64,000 bases of DNA from the NCBI GenBank assembly GCA_022824865.1, contig JAJDZD010000006.1:1-64000 (forward strand). Reading direction: 5' to 3'. Positions 54,711 to 64,000 of the stretch are shown here, piece after piece. Positions within the stretch are counted from its first letter, which is position 1, and each line of letters opens with the position of its first letter. Source of the DNA: Chloroflexota bacterium (GTDB lineage: Bacteria; Chloroflexota; UBA11872). The notes beneath the pieces were generated by a model, which had not been told where the DNA came from, did not search any database, and worked only from the letters and a program-made list of their open reading frames with translations. The translations under genes were made by a program, and so were the position numbers.

Positions 54711-56740
54711 CCGGATGGGAACTGGGACTGCCCGCGGGCCCGCTGGAGCGCGCGCTATCGCGTCACGAATCGCCGGCCTTTGCCGCGACCATGCAGGAGT
54801 TGCGCGACGAAGCGGCGGCGGCCCTGGCCAGCCCGCTGCGACCGGTGGCTCGCAACGGCGGCTACTACCACTCGTACTTCTGCCCTGTCGACGCGGCCGA
54901 GCTGATCTTCGAGGAGGACAAGCCGACCCAGCATGTCTGTCCGGTGTGTGGACGCGTTTGGTCCGGCGAACCGTTCGACGATTCCTGGCTCTGGACGGCC
55001 AACCGCCGCATGGCGCAGCGCGCCTATCGCCTGGCGCTGCTGTGGCGGCTGGAAGGCAACCGGGCGCACCTGGACGCGGCGCGCCGGATTCTCACCGAAT
55101 ACGCCGCCATTTACCCGGACGTTCACAGTCCGCGCAATGATCCCAGCGTGGGCAAGATCACCTATTCCGCCCTGGACGAGTCGGTCTGGGCGATTCCTAT
55201 TGCCTGGGCCTGCCACTGGATCTGGCCCGGCGTCGTCGATGACCGAGATCTGCTGCGCACGCGACTCCTGGAGCCGGCGGCGGCGCACATCGAGTCGCAG
55301 CGCACGCCGCGCATCCACAACTACGAGAACTGGCTCAACGCGGCATTGGCCACCCTGGGCACGGCGCTCGGTGACGAGGCGCTGGTTCGAACCGTCATTA
55401 ACGACACGTATGGCCTGACTGATCAGCTCGCCCGCGGCGTGTTGGACGACGGTCACTGGTACGAGGGCGCGTCCAGCTACCACTACTACACCCTCGGGGC
55501 GGTTCTCTACCTGGCGCAGGCGCGGGAAGGCCTATCGGGCGACCCGGTCGGCAATCCAACGATGCGCCGCATGTTCGAGGCGCCGCTACGGATCGCGTAT
55601 CCGGACGACTACGTGCCGGCGATCAACGACTGCTGGTACCACTCGCGCGTCACCGACGAAGTGGGGCACGGAATTCCCAACGGCCCCGGCTTCTACGAAA
55701 TGGCCGCGGGGAGATACGGCGCGCCGGAGTTTGAGGCGGTGCTGGCACGCGCGTATCAGTCGATGCCGAGGTCAAACGTCGAGTCGTTGCTCTACGGGCC
55801 TGACGAGGTATCGGATGCCGCGTCGCCGCCGCTGGTCGAGTCCAACGAGGCGGCCAGTGGCTTTGCCGTGTTGCGGCCGGAGCTTCCGTCCGGCTCGCCG
55901 GGCGAGCTGCTGCTGAAGTACGGGCCGCACGGCGGTGGGCACGGGCACGCCGACAAGCTGGCGCTCAGCATCTACGGCGGAGGCCGGCGTTGGGGCGCCG
56001 ACCTGGGTACGCCGGGCTACGGGATTGCCATCAACGACTCGTGGTACCGCCACACCCTCAGCCACTCGACGATTCTGCTGGAGGGCGAGGAGCAGCCGCC
56101 GGCGACCGGCGAGGCTCGCCGCTACCGGCCAGTCAGCGGCAATGACTTTGGCATCGCCGACGCCCAGGTGCACTGGGAGCAGGGTCCGTACGCGGCGGTT
56201 TACGCCCGCCGCGTGGTGCTGGCGCGCGATGGGTACTTTATCGTCCTGACGCGCGTGGAATCGCCAGTCGCGCGTCGCGCCCATGTTGTCTTTCACCACG
56301 AGGGCACGTGCACCGGCTGGCCGGCTGGCCCGGAGGCGCCGCCGAATCTGCCGGATAACGTTTCCTACGCTCATTTGAGCGAGGCGGTGGCCTGGCCGGC
56401 CGAGCAGGGCGCCGAGGTGCGCTTGGATGTGCCGGTCAACGGCGAGCCCCCGGCGATGCTGACGGTCGTGTTTGCGCCACAGCCGGGCGCGCGACTCCTC
56501 ACCGCACGTTCACCGGGCAATCCGGCCAGCGACTTGCGTGCGACGCTCATTTGGGAAGTCACGGGCGAGGCGTTCTGGAGTGCCGCCGCCTTCGTATACG
56601 GCGACGATACGGACGTTGACTGGGTGCCATCGTCGTCAGAGGAATTGCCCGGTCTGGTCGTGCGTCGCGCTGGCCGCGACGAGACCTGGTCCTTTGCCGG
56701 CCCCGCCAACGCCACCTTCAACTATCCGGTGGTCGGCTAA
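54707..56740 (+). CDS. Heparinase II/III-family polysaccharide lyase-like protein
   Basis: WYEGASSYHYYTLGAVLYLAQ; LLLKYGPHGGGHGHADKLALSIYGGGRRWGADLGTPGYGIAINDSWYRHTLSHSTILLEGEEQ. GTG start overlaps the GT stop. Confidence 0.92.
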   Translation: MTGWELGLPAGPLERALSRHESPAFAATMQELRDEAAAALASPLRPVARNGGYYHSYFCPVDAAELIFEEDKPTQHVCPVCGRVWSGEPFDDSWLWTANRRMAQRAYRLALLWRLEGNRAHLDAARRILTEYAAIYPDVHSPRNDPSVGKITYSALDESVWAIPIAWACHWIWPGVVDDRDLLRTRLLEPAAAHIESQRTPRIHNYENWLNAALATLGTALGDEALVRTVINDTYGLTDQLARGVLDDGHWYEGASSYHYYTLGAVLYLAQAREGLSGDPVGNPTMRRMFEAPLRIAYPDDYVPAINDCWYHSRVTDEVGHGIPNGPGFYEMAAGRYGAPEFEAVLARAYQSMPRSNVESLLYGPDEVSDAASPPLVESNEAASGFAVLRPELPSGSPGELLLKYGPHGGGHGHADKLALSIYGGGRRWGADLGTPGYGIAINDSWYRHTLSHSTILLEGEEQPPATGEARRYRPVSGNDFGIADAQVHWEQGPYAAVYARRVVLARDGYFIVLTRVESPVARRAHVVFHHEGTCTGWPAGPEAPPNLPDNVSYAHLSEAVAWPAEQGAEVRLDVPVNGEPPAMLTVVFAPQPGARLLTARSPGNPASDLRATLIWEVTGEAFWSAAAFVYGDDTDVDWVPSSSEELPGLVVRRAGRDETWSFAGPANATFNYPVVG

Positions 56741-56920
56741 GACTCCGGCGATTCCCTAATGTCCACGGGGCGCTTGCCCCCGTAGAATTCGCGCACATCT
56801 GTTGACGCGCGTGCCGTGGTGGCTGTACGGTCCGCCACCGCTTTGGCGGGCGCCGTTAATTGGGGGCCGAGCGGCCTTTGACCAAAATGGGGCCTGACGC
56901 TCGGAATTGAAGGAGGTGCG

Positions 56921-57877
56921 ATGACCGCAACTGACATGGCCAGTGCGCCCACACCCGCCAGACGCGGGCGCGGCATTCTGGGCTGGACGTGGAAGGAGAC
57001 CCAAGGGTTCCTGTTTATCCTCCCTTGGTTGTTTGGGTTCATCGTGTTCATCGCGGGGCCCTTCTTCTTCTCCTTCTTCCTCAGCTTCACGCAGTGGCGC
57101 CTGGTGGGCGACATCAAGTGGCTGGGCTTTGAGAACTACGCCCAGCTGTTATCCGGGGAAGACACCCGGTTCGTCCAGAGCGTCTACAACACGGCCTACT
57201 ACGTCGTGTTCCACGTTCCGGGCGTGCTGATCATTTCCTTCATCATCGCGGGGCTGCTCAACCGCAAGGTGAAGGGCATTGCCATTTACCGCACGGCGTT
57301 CTATCTGCCCTCAATCACCACGGGTGTCGCCACTGCGGTGCTCTGGTACTGGGTGTTGCAGCCGAACGGCCTGCTGAACAACTTCCTGGACATTTTTCTG
57401 AAGCCGCTGGACATCCAGGCGCCCAACTGGCTGGGGTCCACGACCTGGGCCATGCCGGGGCTGATCATCATGAGCTTCTGGTCCGTGGGGACCACGATGA
57501 TCATTTACCTAGCCGGGCTGCAGGGGATTCCCCAGCACCTGTATGAGGCCGCCGAGATTGACGGCGCCGGCTGGTGGGGCAAGGTCCGCCACGTCACCAT
57601 TCCGATGATGACGCCGCAGATTTTCCTGACCATGGTGCTGGCCGTCATCGGCTCGTTCCAGGTCTTCACGGCCGCCCTGATCATCACCGAGGGTGGTCCG
57701 GCCGACGCGACGCTGTTCCTGCTGCTGTACCTGTACTGGAACGGCTTCCGCTTCTTCAAGATGGGTTACGCCTCGGCCATCGCCTGGATTCTGTTCTTCG
57801 TCATCCTCTTCCTGACGATCGTGCAGTTCCTGACCGCGCGACGCTGGGTGTACTACGAGGGTGAAAGGGCCGGTTAG
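56921..57877 (+). CDS. Sugar ABC transporter permease (MalF/UgpA-like)
   Basis: GFLFILPWLFGFIVFIAGPFFFSFFLSFT; EAAEIDGAGWWGKVRHVTIPMMTPQIFL (EAA loop). Confidence 0.95.
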   Translation: MTATDMASAPTPARRGRGILGWTWKETQGFLFILPWLFGFIVFIAGPFFFSFFLSFTQWRLVGDIKWLGFENYAQLLSGEDTRFVQSVYNTAYYVVFHVPGVLIISFIIAGLLNRKVKGIAIYRTAFYLPSITTGVATAVLWYWVLQPNGLLNNFLDIFLKPLDIQAPNWLGSTTWAMPGLIIMSFWSVGTTMIIYLAGLQGIPQHLYEAAEIDGAGWWGKVRHVTIPMMTPQIFLTMVLAVIGSFQVFTAALIITEGGPADATLFLLLYLYWNGFRFFKMGYASAIAWILFFVILFLTIVQFLTARRWVYYEGERAG

Positions 57878-57885
57878 GGGGGACT

Positions 57886-58797
57886 ATGGCGCAGCAAACG
57901 GTAACTGTAGAACCATCGGACCCCTCCGGGATGCCGTCGTCGGTCCGCATCCGTACGCCGGCGCGTATCCGCGCGATGCGCGTCAGTGGACGCGTCCTGA
58001 CGTATGTGATTCTCTGGCTGGGAAGCTTCGTGTACGCCATCCCCTTCCTGTGGATGGTCCGCACGTCGTTCATGCGGCTGGACAAACTCTTTGAAGAGCC
58101 GCCGCAGATCTGGCCCGATCCCTGGATCTGGCAGAACTACATCGACATGTGGGAAACGGGGCCGTTCGCGAACTGGATCGTGAACTCCCTCATCCTGGTC
58201 GCGCTCGGCATGTTCGGGCAGACCTTTATCAGCATCTTCGTGGCCTACGGCTTCGCGCGAACCCAGTTCCCGGGCCGTAACCAGTTGTTTGTGCTGATTC
58301 TGGCGACGCTGATGCTGCCGGGTCACGTGACGATCGTGCCCAAGTTCATCATGTTCCGCACCGTGGGACTGCTGGACAGCCTCTGGCCGGTGGCCCTGCC
58401 GGACCTCTGGGGACAAGCCTTCTACATCTTCATCCTGCGGCAGTTCTTCTTAACGCTGCCGGTTGAATTGGATGAGGCAGCGGAGATTGACGGCGCGAAC
58501 CTCTTGCAGGTGTTGTTCCGCGTCGTAATTCCGCTCTCCAAACCTGCAATCGCCACCGTGGCGGTGTTCAACTTCATCAACAAGTGGAACGAGTTCTTTG
58601 AACCGTTCGTCTTCATCCAGACGCCTGAGAAGTTGACTCTCGCCGTGGGCATCCGGTGGTTCCGGACCCAATACGGGACGGAATTCCAGATGTTAATGGC
58701 GGCGTCCATCGTCTCGGTGGCGCCAATCGTCATTGTGTTCTTCTTCGCACAGAAGCAGTTCGTGCGCGGAATTGCGCTAACCGGCATCAAGTCGTAG
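57886..58797 (+). CDS. Carbohydrate ABC transporter permease (MalG/UgpE-like)
   Basis: VYAIPFLWMVRTSF; YGFARTQFPGRNQLFVLILATLMLPGHV; LDEAAEIDGANLLQVLFRVVIPLSKPAIATVAVFNF. Confidence 0.95.
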   Translation: MAQQTVTVEPSDPSGMPSSVRIRTPARIRAMRVSGRVLTYVILWLGSFVYAIPFLWMVRTSFMRLDKLFEEPPQIWPDPWIWQNYIDMWETGPFANWIVNSLILVALGMFGQTFISIFVAYGFARTQFPGRNQLFVLILATLMLPGHVTIVPKFIMFRTVGLLDSLWPVALPDLWGQAFYIFILRQFFLTLPVELDEAAEIDGANLLQVLFRVVIPLSKPAIATVAVFNFINKWNEFFEPFVFIQTPEKLTLAVGIRWFRTQYGTEFQMLMAASIVSVAPIVIVFFFAQKQFVRGIALTGIKS

Positions 58798-58823
58798 CTC
58801 CGGCTTGACGTCGTAATCCGCCT

Positions 58824-58847
58824 GGTGGGGGCCAAATGGCCCCCACC
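58824..58847 (+). terminator. Stem-loop after the permease gene
   Basis: GGTGGGGGCC-AAAT-GGCCCCCACC. Confidence 0.6.
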
Positions 58848-58969
58848 GGTCGTTTAAGGGTCGTTTGCCGTCGGTCGCCACCAAGGGCCATCCTGTCGTG
58901 GGCTTATGAATCAGCGTTGACTATTAGGGAGCGGCGATCGCTGGCCGTCGCGAGACTCCGGCCAATGCC

Positions 58970-59791
58970 ATGCACCTAGCCAGCCGGGCGATCACATACC
59001 TCGCGCTCTGGCTGGGGAGTTGCCTATTCGCCGTTCCGTTCCTTTGGATGCTACTCACGTCGTTCAGGCAGATCGACTCGGATCCCGCGGCCCCGACACA
59101 GTTCTGGCCCGATGCGTGGACCTGGCAGAGCTACATCGACGCGTCGGAGACAGCGCCGTTGGCAAACTGGCTCGCGAACACGCTGGTCCTGGTTGTGCTG
59201 GGCCTTTTCGGACAGACATTCGTCAGCATCGTGGTGGCCTTCGGCTTCGCCCGAACGCAGTTCCCGGGCCGAAACCAGCTATTCATGCTGGTGCTGGCGA
59301 CGCTGATGCTGCCGTACCACGTGACGGTTGTGCCCTGGTTCATCATGTTTCGCAGCGTGGGTGTGCTCGACAGCCTGTGGCGTATCGCGTTGCCGGATCT
59401 GTGGGGCAACGCCTTCTACATCTTCATCCTGCGGCAGTTCTTTCTGACCGTGCCGGTGGAGCTGGACGAAGCGGCCGAGATCGACGGCGCCAACCTGCTC
59501 CAGGTCCTGTTTCGCGTCGTGATCCCGCTCTCCAAACCTGCCATCGCGACCGTGGCAGTGTTCAACCTGATCCACAAATGGGACCAGTTTTTCTGGCCCT
59601 TCGCCTTCATTCAGACCCCTGAGAAGCTGACCCTGGCCGTGGGCCTCCGATGGTTTCGGACGCAATACGCCAGCGAGTATCCGATGCTCATGGCGGCGTC
59701 CATCGTCTCGGTGGCGCCAATCGTCATCGTGTTCTTCTTCGCACAGCAACACTTCGCGCGCGGCGCTGGCCTGAGCGGCATCAAGGCGTAA
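58970..59791 (+). CDS. Carbohydrate ABC transporter permease, second MalG-like paralog
   Basis: FGFARTQFPGRNQLFMLVLATLMLPYHVTVVPWFIMFRSVGVLDSLWRIALPDLWGNAFYIFILRQFFLTVPVELDEAAEIDGANLLQVLFRVVIPLSKPAIATVAVFN. Confidence 0.95.
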   Translation: MHLASRAITYLALWLGSCLFAVPFLWMLLTSFRQIDSDPAAPTQFWPDAWTWQSYIDASETAPLANWLANTLVLVVLGLFGQTFVSIVVAFGFARTQFPGRNQLFMLVLATLMLPYHVTVVPWFIMFRSVGVLDSLWRIALPDLWGNAFYIFILRQFFLTVPVELDEAAEIDGANLLQVLFRVVIPLSKPAIATVAVFNLIHKWDQFFWPFAFIQTPEKLTLAVGLRWFRTQYASEYPMLMAASIVSVAPIVIVFFFAQQHFARGAGLSGIKA

Positions 59792-59854
59792 CCCGCCAAG
59801 TCCGCGCACCGGACGGCAGCCGGGGTTTCGCCTGGCCGCGACGCGCTGTCGGCG

Positions 59855-60869
59855 ATGCTAGGTTTGCCAGGCGGGTCAGGCTACGGATTACTAGCGATGC
59901 GCTATCTGCTGGACGCTCGCTTATCCGGTGGCGAGGATCTGCCAGCCGCTCGAATCGGCGCGCCGGCAGCGCCGGGTCCACGCCGTCACGCACTTCCAAA
60001 CCGAATCCGGACTAAGCGTAGGGTCGGGCGGATTCTCACCTACGGGGTGCTGTCGCTGGGAAGCGTTCTCTTCCTCGCGCCGTACGTCGAGATGGTGTTC
60101 ACGTCGTTCATGGGGCCGCATCAATTTCGGGACGCACAAGTGACAACCTGGCGCGTCACCCGGACTCTTCAGAACGCACTCTGGCCCGACCCGTGGACTT
60201 CACAAGGCTATATGGCCGTGTGGGAGGCCGCGCCGGTCTTGAGCTGGATCGTCAACTCGCTGATCCTGGTTGTGCTGGGCCTGTTCGGCCAAACGTTCGT
60301 CAGCATTCTCGTGGCCTTCGGTTTCGCACGTACGCAGCTACCCGGCCGGAATTACCTATTCATCGTGGTCCTGGCCACACTCATGCTGCCGTACCAGATG
60401 TTCATGGGACCCTGGTACGCCATGTTTCGCGAAATAGGTCGGCTTGGCAGCCTGTGGTCAGTTGCGCTGCCGGACCTATGGGGCAACGCGTTTTACATTT
60501 TTCATCTTCCGGCAGTTTTTCCTGACCATTCCAGTGGAGTTGGACGAAGCCGCAGAGATTGACGGCGCCAACCTCTTGGAGGTGCTATTCCGCGTCGTGG
60601 TTCCGCTGTCGACACCGGCCATTGCTACCGTTGCCGTGTTCAACATCGTCGCCAAGTGGAATCAGTTCTTCTGGCCGCTTGTCTTCATCCAGTGGCCTGA
60701 GCGGTTGCCGTTGGCCGTGGGCATTCGCTGGTTTCGCACCCAGCATGGCTACGACCCTCAGCTACTCATGGTGACGTGCATCATTTCGATGGCGCCCGTC
60801 GTGATTTTCTTCTTGATCGCGCAACGGTATTTCTTTCGAGGTGCAGTGCTGGCGGGGGTTCGGCCCTAG
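59855..60869 (+). pseudogene. Third MalG-like permease paralog, split by a +1 frameshift
   Basis: 5' frame runs 59855-60562, the homologous 3' half is in the next frame (60444-60869). TACATTTTTCATCTTCCGG here versus TACATCTTCATCCTGCGG in the paralog: one extra T in T5 at 60498-60502. Confidence 0.85.
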
Positions 60870-60984
60870 CCCGATTCCACGTTGTCTGACAGGTCAGGGT
60901 GGTCGCAGCACACGACGTACGGCTTGCAGAGTAATGCCGCTGACCGCCACACTAGCGTCGCGAGCCCAGCCAGATTGGACCCTA

Positions 60985-61803
60985 ATGCGCTTACTCTTGG
61001 CCGCCGGCGCTGCGCAAGACGCCGACCTGGAAGACGCGCTAATCGGCGCGCCGTCGTTGGACATCGTTGGCCACGAGCGTCCCGACGCGCAGGCGATTGT
61101 TCAGACTGCCGCTGATGCAGGCGGCGCGGCCGCCGAGGCCGGGATTCCCTGCGCGGTGTTCATGTCGGCCGTAGCGGGGACGGCTGGGCTGTCGGCGCTG
61201 CAGGAATCCGGAAGTTCGCGCATAAAGGTGCTGGCGCCCGCTCTGCATCGCTCGCCGCATAGCTTGTTACGTGCGTCGCTGGACACGGGACGAATCGGCT
61301 CGCCGCGATTCCTGCGCTGGACGCGCTGGGCACCGGCTGGTCCTGAAGACCTTGCGGGTGCCCTGATTGACGAGTTGGCTGCCGTGCTCAATCTGATGGG
61401 TCGACCAGCGGTGACTGCATACGCAGCGGGCCAGGCCGTGGGCGAGGACGAACCCGACTACCTCACGGCCATCCTGACGTTCGAACGCGGGCTCACGGCG
61501 GTGCTGGACGTTGGCGCGGCGTCCTCCGGCGGACAGCCGTTCGACCGCGCCATGCTGATCGGGGCCAACGGCTCGATCCACGCCGATGGACGAGCCTCGG
61601 CGGCTCAGCGGCTTGGCGATTCGGAATCCACGTCGCTTGATCTGGATGGACCATTCGCCGGCCATATTCGGGCCGTAGAAGCCTTCACACGCGGCGAGTC
61701 GCTCGATCCCGCCCCGACAGCGCAGGCCGCCGCCGTGCAGGACGCCGTCTTGGCCTCCATGTCGTCTGGCAACGCTGAGGCCGTAGCGGTCCAGAGTCGC
61801 TGA
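60985..61803 (+). CDS. Degenerate Gfo/Idh/MocA-like oxidoreductase
   Basis: IGSPRFLRWTRW...GALIDELAAVLNLMGRPAVTAYAAG...LTFERGLTAVLDVGAASSGG...RAMLIGANGSIHADG...AFTRGE resembles a GFO_IDH C-terminal domain; the N-terminus lacks a clear GxGxxG. Confidence 0.55.
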   Translation: MRLLLAAGAAQDADLEDALIGAPSLDIVGHERPDAQAIVQTAADAGGAAAEAGIPCAVFMSAVAGTAGLSALQESGSSRIKVLAPALHRSPHSLLRASLDTGRIGSPRFLRWTRWAPAGPEDLAGALIDELAAVLNLMGRPAVTAYAAGQAVGEDEPDYLTAILTFERGLTAVLDVGAASSGGQPFDRAMLIGANGSIHADGRASAAQRLGDSESTSLDLDGPFAGHIRAVEAFTRGESLDPAPTAQAAAVQDAVLASMSSGNAEAVAVQSR

Positions 61804-61863
61804 ACCGGAACTGCGCACCTTCCCGCCCGGAAGTCGGAAGACCCTATTCGTTTGGACAGCGCG

Positions 61864-62331
61864 TCAGTCGCTAGTCGCCGCATAGGGAATCGGCTGTCCC
61901 TCGGGAATCTCCGTCAGTTCAACGATGTTGTCTTCCGGGTCGCGGGTGTAAATCACGCGGGTCCAGGTATCGAACCAGGCGACTGGTTCCCCAATTGACT
62001 CGACTCCCGCCGCCGCAAGGCGATCCAGGATCGGGTCCAGGTCGTACACGATGAAGTGCACGTGGTTGGGTCCGTGCGTGTTGGGCTGGCGCTGGACAGG
62101 CGCCGAGGGGTGGCGGACATATTGCAACAGTTCAATGGCCGCCGGTCGGTCAGGCGTTCCAAGGAACATGACCTCCAAGCGCACATTATTCAGGCCTAGC
62201 AGCGCATCCAACGGCGCGCCCTCGCGGCTCATCCGGCGCGCCTCAGTCAATCCGATCACTTTCTTGTAGAACCGCGCGACCCGGTCCAAGTCCTGAACGA
62301 CGATCCCGGTGTGTCCAGAGTGAATCGCCAT
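61864..62331 (-). CDS. VOC-family (glyoxalase-like) protein
   Basis: HTGIVVQDLDRVARFYKKVIGLTEARR; NHVHFIVYDLDPILDRL; VIYTRDPEDNIVELTEIP. Confidence 0.92.
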   Translation of the reverse strand: MAIHSGHTGIVVQDLDRVARFYKKVIGLTEARRMSREGAPLDALLGLNNVRLEVMFLGTPDRPAAIELLQYVRHPSAPVQRQPNTHGPNHVHFIVYDLDPILDRLAAAGVESIGEPVAWFDTWTRVIYTRDPEDNIVELTEIPEGQPIPYAATSD

Positions 62332-62418
62332 GCGGCGCGCCTCCTACAATTTCAGTGTCTGACGGCATTGTGACAGCGCACGGGAGCGGGGGCGTCTCTG
62401 GCCACACAGCGGGCCCAC

Positions 62419-63165
62419 ATGTGGGTGGCGTTAGCCGCGCTTGTGCAGGCTCCGGACAGGCTCCGCGACGCCCTCCACGGCTCGGCCGCGGCCTACTACG
62501 CGGGAGCCATCGCGCCCGACGCCCGCGTTCGCGATGAAGCCGCCCGCGAGGCGACCCACTTCTACAGCTTTCGTGATCCATCCACCTGGGGAACGGCCAC
62601 CCGTCGACTGTTTGATGCCTACCCGCATCTCAGCGATCCGTCGTCGCAGACGGAGCCTCAGGCCGCCTATGTGGCCGGCTATCTGACCCACCTGGCCGCC
62701 GATGAGGTGTTCGTGATCCGGCTCGGTGAGCATGCGGTCCAGGGCAATGGCGCGGCGATCGGCGGGTTGTCCTGGGCCATTGAGGCCGGCTCGCCTGAAC
62801 CTCCGCGCGGACTCGCGACCGCGTTTCGATGCTTGGCCGACTTTCGGGCTGACGGTCTTGACACCATCGCGGAGGCCAGCTTGCTGGAGCGTAAGGCAGG
62901 TGGCGTAAGCACGATCGACCCTGGACTGCCACTTGGCGAACTGCGCCGGGCCATCGTTGCGCTCAACGGGCTGACGGTGAGTCCCGTGGAGTCCGCGCAT
63001 GAAGCCGATGCGCGAGCGGCGATTGGACGCGACATCTTTGGCCCCGATGTCGCCGTCGAATTTCTGGCGGAGGCGGAAGCAGAGGCCGTGCGTCGGCTGC
63101 GCGCGTTCGCCGCCGGGACCGCGGCCGACTACGATGCCGCGCACCTGCGCGAATCCGCCCCATGA
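62419..63165 (+). CDS. Zinc-dependent phospholipase C/D-like helical hydrolase
   Basis: YYAGAIAPDARVRDEAAREATHFYSF...AAYVAGYLTHLAADEVF resembles PF00882-type His/Asp motifs. Start uncertain. Confidence 0.5.
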   Translation: MWVALAALVQAPDRLRDALHGSAAAYYAGAIAPDARVRDEAAREATHFYSFRDPSTWGTATRRLFDAYPHLSDPSSQTEPQAAYVAGYLTHLAADEVFVIRLGEHAVQGNGAAIGGLSWAIEAGSPEPPRGLATAFRCLADFRADGLDTIAEASLLERKAGGVSTIDPGLPLGELRRAIVALNGLTVSPVESAHEADARAAIGRDIFGPDVAVEFLAEAEAEAVRRLRAFAAGTAADYDAAHLRESAP

Positions 63166-63169
63166 TCTG

Positions 63170-64000
63170 ATGCACGATCTCTGCATCCGCGACGCCCTGA
63201 TTGTGGACGGGTCCGGCGCCCCCGGCGTGCGGGGCGACGTAGCCGTGGATGGCTCGATGATTGTGGCCACGGGGCGAGTCGAAGACCGCGCCACGCGCGA
63301 GATCGACGCTTGCGGCAGGGTCGTGTCACCCGGCTTTATTGACGTGCATACCCACTCCGACCTGCTCTTGCTGGACCGCCCGGACCATCAGCCGAAGGTG
63401 CGGCAGGGCATCACCACCGAACTCACCGGCCTTGATGGCATTGGCTACGCGCCGCTGGCTGCCGAGGCTCGCCAGCCCTTCCTGGACTACTTCGACGCCC
63501 TCAACGGCCAGCCGGATGTGGACGGTCCCTGGGAGACCGTTGGCGGCTGGCTGGACAGCTTTGACCGTACGGTCGCCGTCAACGTTGCCCACCACCTCCC
63601 CCATGGCTGCGTGCGTGCGGCTGTCCTGGGCTGGGAGGACCGTCCGGCCACGCCCGAGGAATTGGCGCAAATGCGCCAGATCGCGCATGAGGCGATGCGC
63701 GATGGCGCCGCAGCGGTATCAACCGGCCTGGACTACGCCCCCTGCACCTTCAGCAACACGGATGAGCTGGTGGCGATCAGCGAACCGGCCGGGTGCTTCA
63801 GCGCGCCCTACGTCACGCACATGCGCTACAAGCTGGGAATGCGCCAGGCCATCCGCGAGACGCTGGAAATCGGCCGTCGCGCCAGGTGCCCGGTCCACAT
63901 CTCGCACTTCAACAGCCAGGACAACAGCTGGTGGGTCAACCATGACGAAGCCGACCGGGCGATCGACCTGGGCGTCTCAGTGTCGTTCGACACCTACGCC
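63170..64000 (+). CDS. N-acyl-D-amino-acid deacylase-like amidohydrolase (truncated by window end)
   Basis: Read from sequence: MHDLCIRDALIVDGSGAPGVRGDVAVDGSMIVATG...VVSPGFIDVHTHSDLLLLDRPDHQPKVRQGITTELTGLDG...GAAAVSTGLDYAPCTFSNTDEL...VHISHFNSQ. Confidence 0.9.
   Translation, partial: MHDLCIRDALIVDGSGAPGVRGDVAVDGSMIVATGRVEDRATREIDACGRVVSPGFIDVHTHSDLLLLDRPDHQPKVRQGITTELTGLDGIGYAPLAAEARQPFLDYFDALNGQPDVDGPWETVGGWLDSFDRTVAVNVAHHLPHGCVRAAVLGWEDRPATPEELAQMRQIAHEAMRDGAAAVSTGLDYAPCTFSNTDELVAISEPAGCFSAPYVTHMRYKLGMRQAIRETLEIGRRARCPVHISHFNSQDNSWWVNHDEADRAIDLGVSVSFDTYA

Noticed and set aside
60444-60562. Interpreting the permease frame change as programmed ribosomal frameshifting
   Set aside because: A plain T5 without a recognisable slippery heptamer or downstream structure; mutation or sequencing error is more likely, so it is reported only as a frameshift.

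Overview
High-GC bacterial chromosomal window. I tentatively assign it to Chloroflexota, based on the DUF2342-type zincin, the FGYPxSE/QYFQRAVFE secreted domain and a T-box before an ileS operon; this is not proven. Approximately 7-11.5 kb and 18.6-64 kb are mostly ordinary metabolism: hom-thrC, panC, glcE/glcF-like, alaX-ileS behind a T-box, an ABC-2 exporter with four tandem permeases, an LRR protein, a TNase-LTD protein, a homocysteine S-methyltransferase/FAD oxidase cluster, tRNA-Val(GAC), a heparinase II/III locus and sugar ABC permeases. The accessory DNA lies in two blocks. Block 1 (about 1-7.1 kb) has a G-skewed repeat zone, a fused two-domain D12 adenine methyltransferase, a BstNBI/AlwI-type (Type IIS) restriction endonuclease and a convergent GmrSD-like DUF262-DUF1524 gene. 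Block 2 (about 11.5-18.3 kb) has VapBC, a four-TM protein paired with a ComEC-like MBL hydrolase, an IS1595-like transposase with a translationally coupled, amber-interrupted small ORF, and several small orphan cassettes. The best candidate for an undescribed system is the TM + MBL pair at 12.4-14.1 kb. The most firmly supported mechanistic finding is the Type IIS R-M system. No CRISPR array was seen. All family calls come from reading motifs by eye, with no database search.
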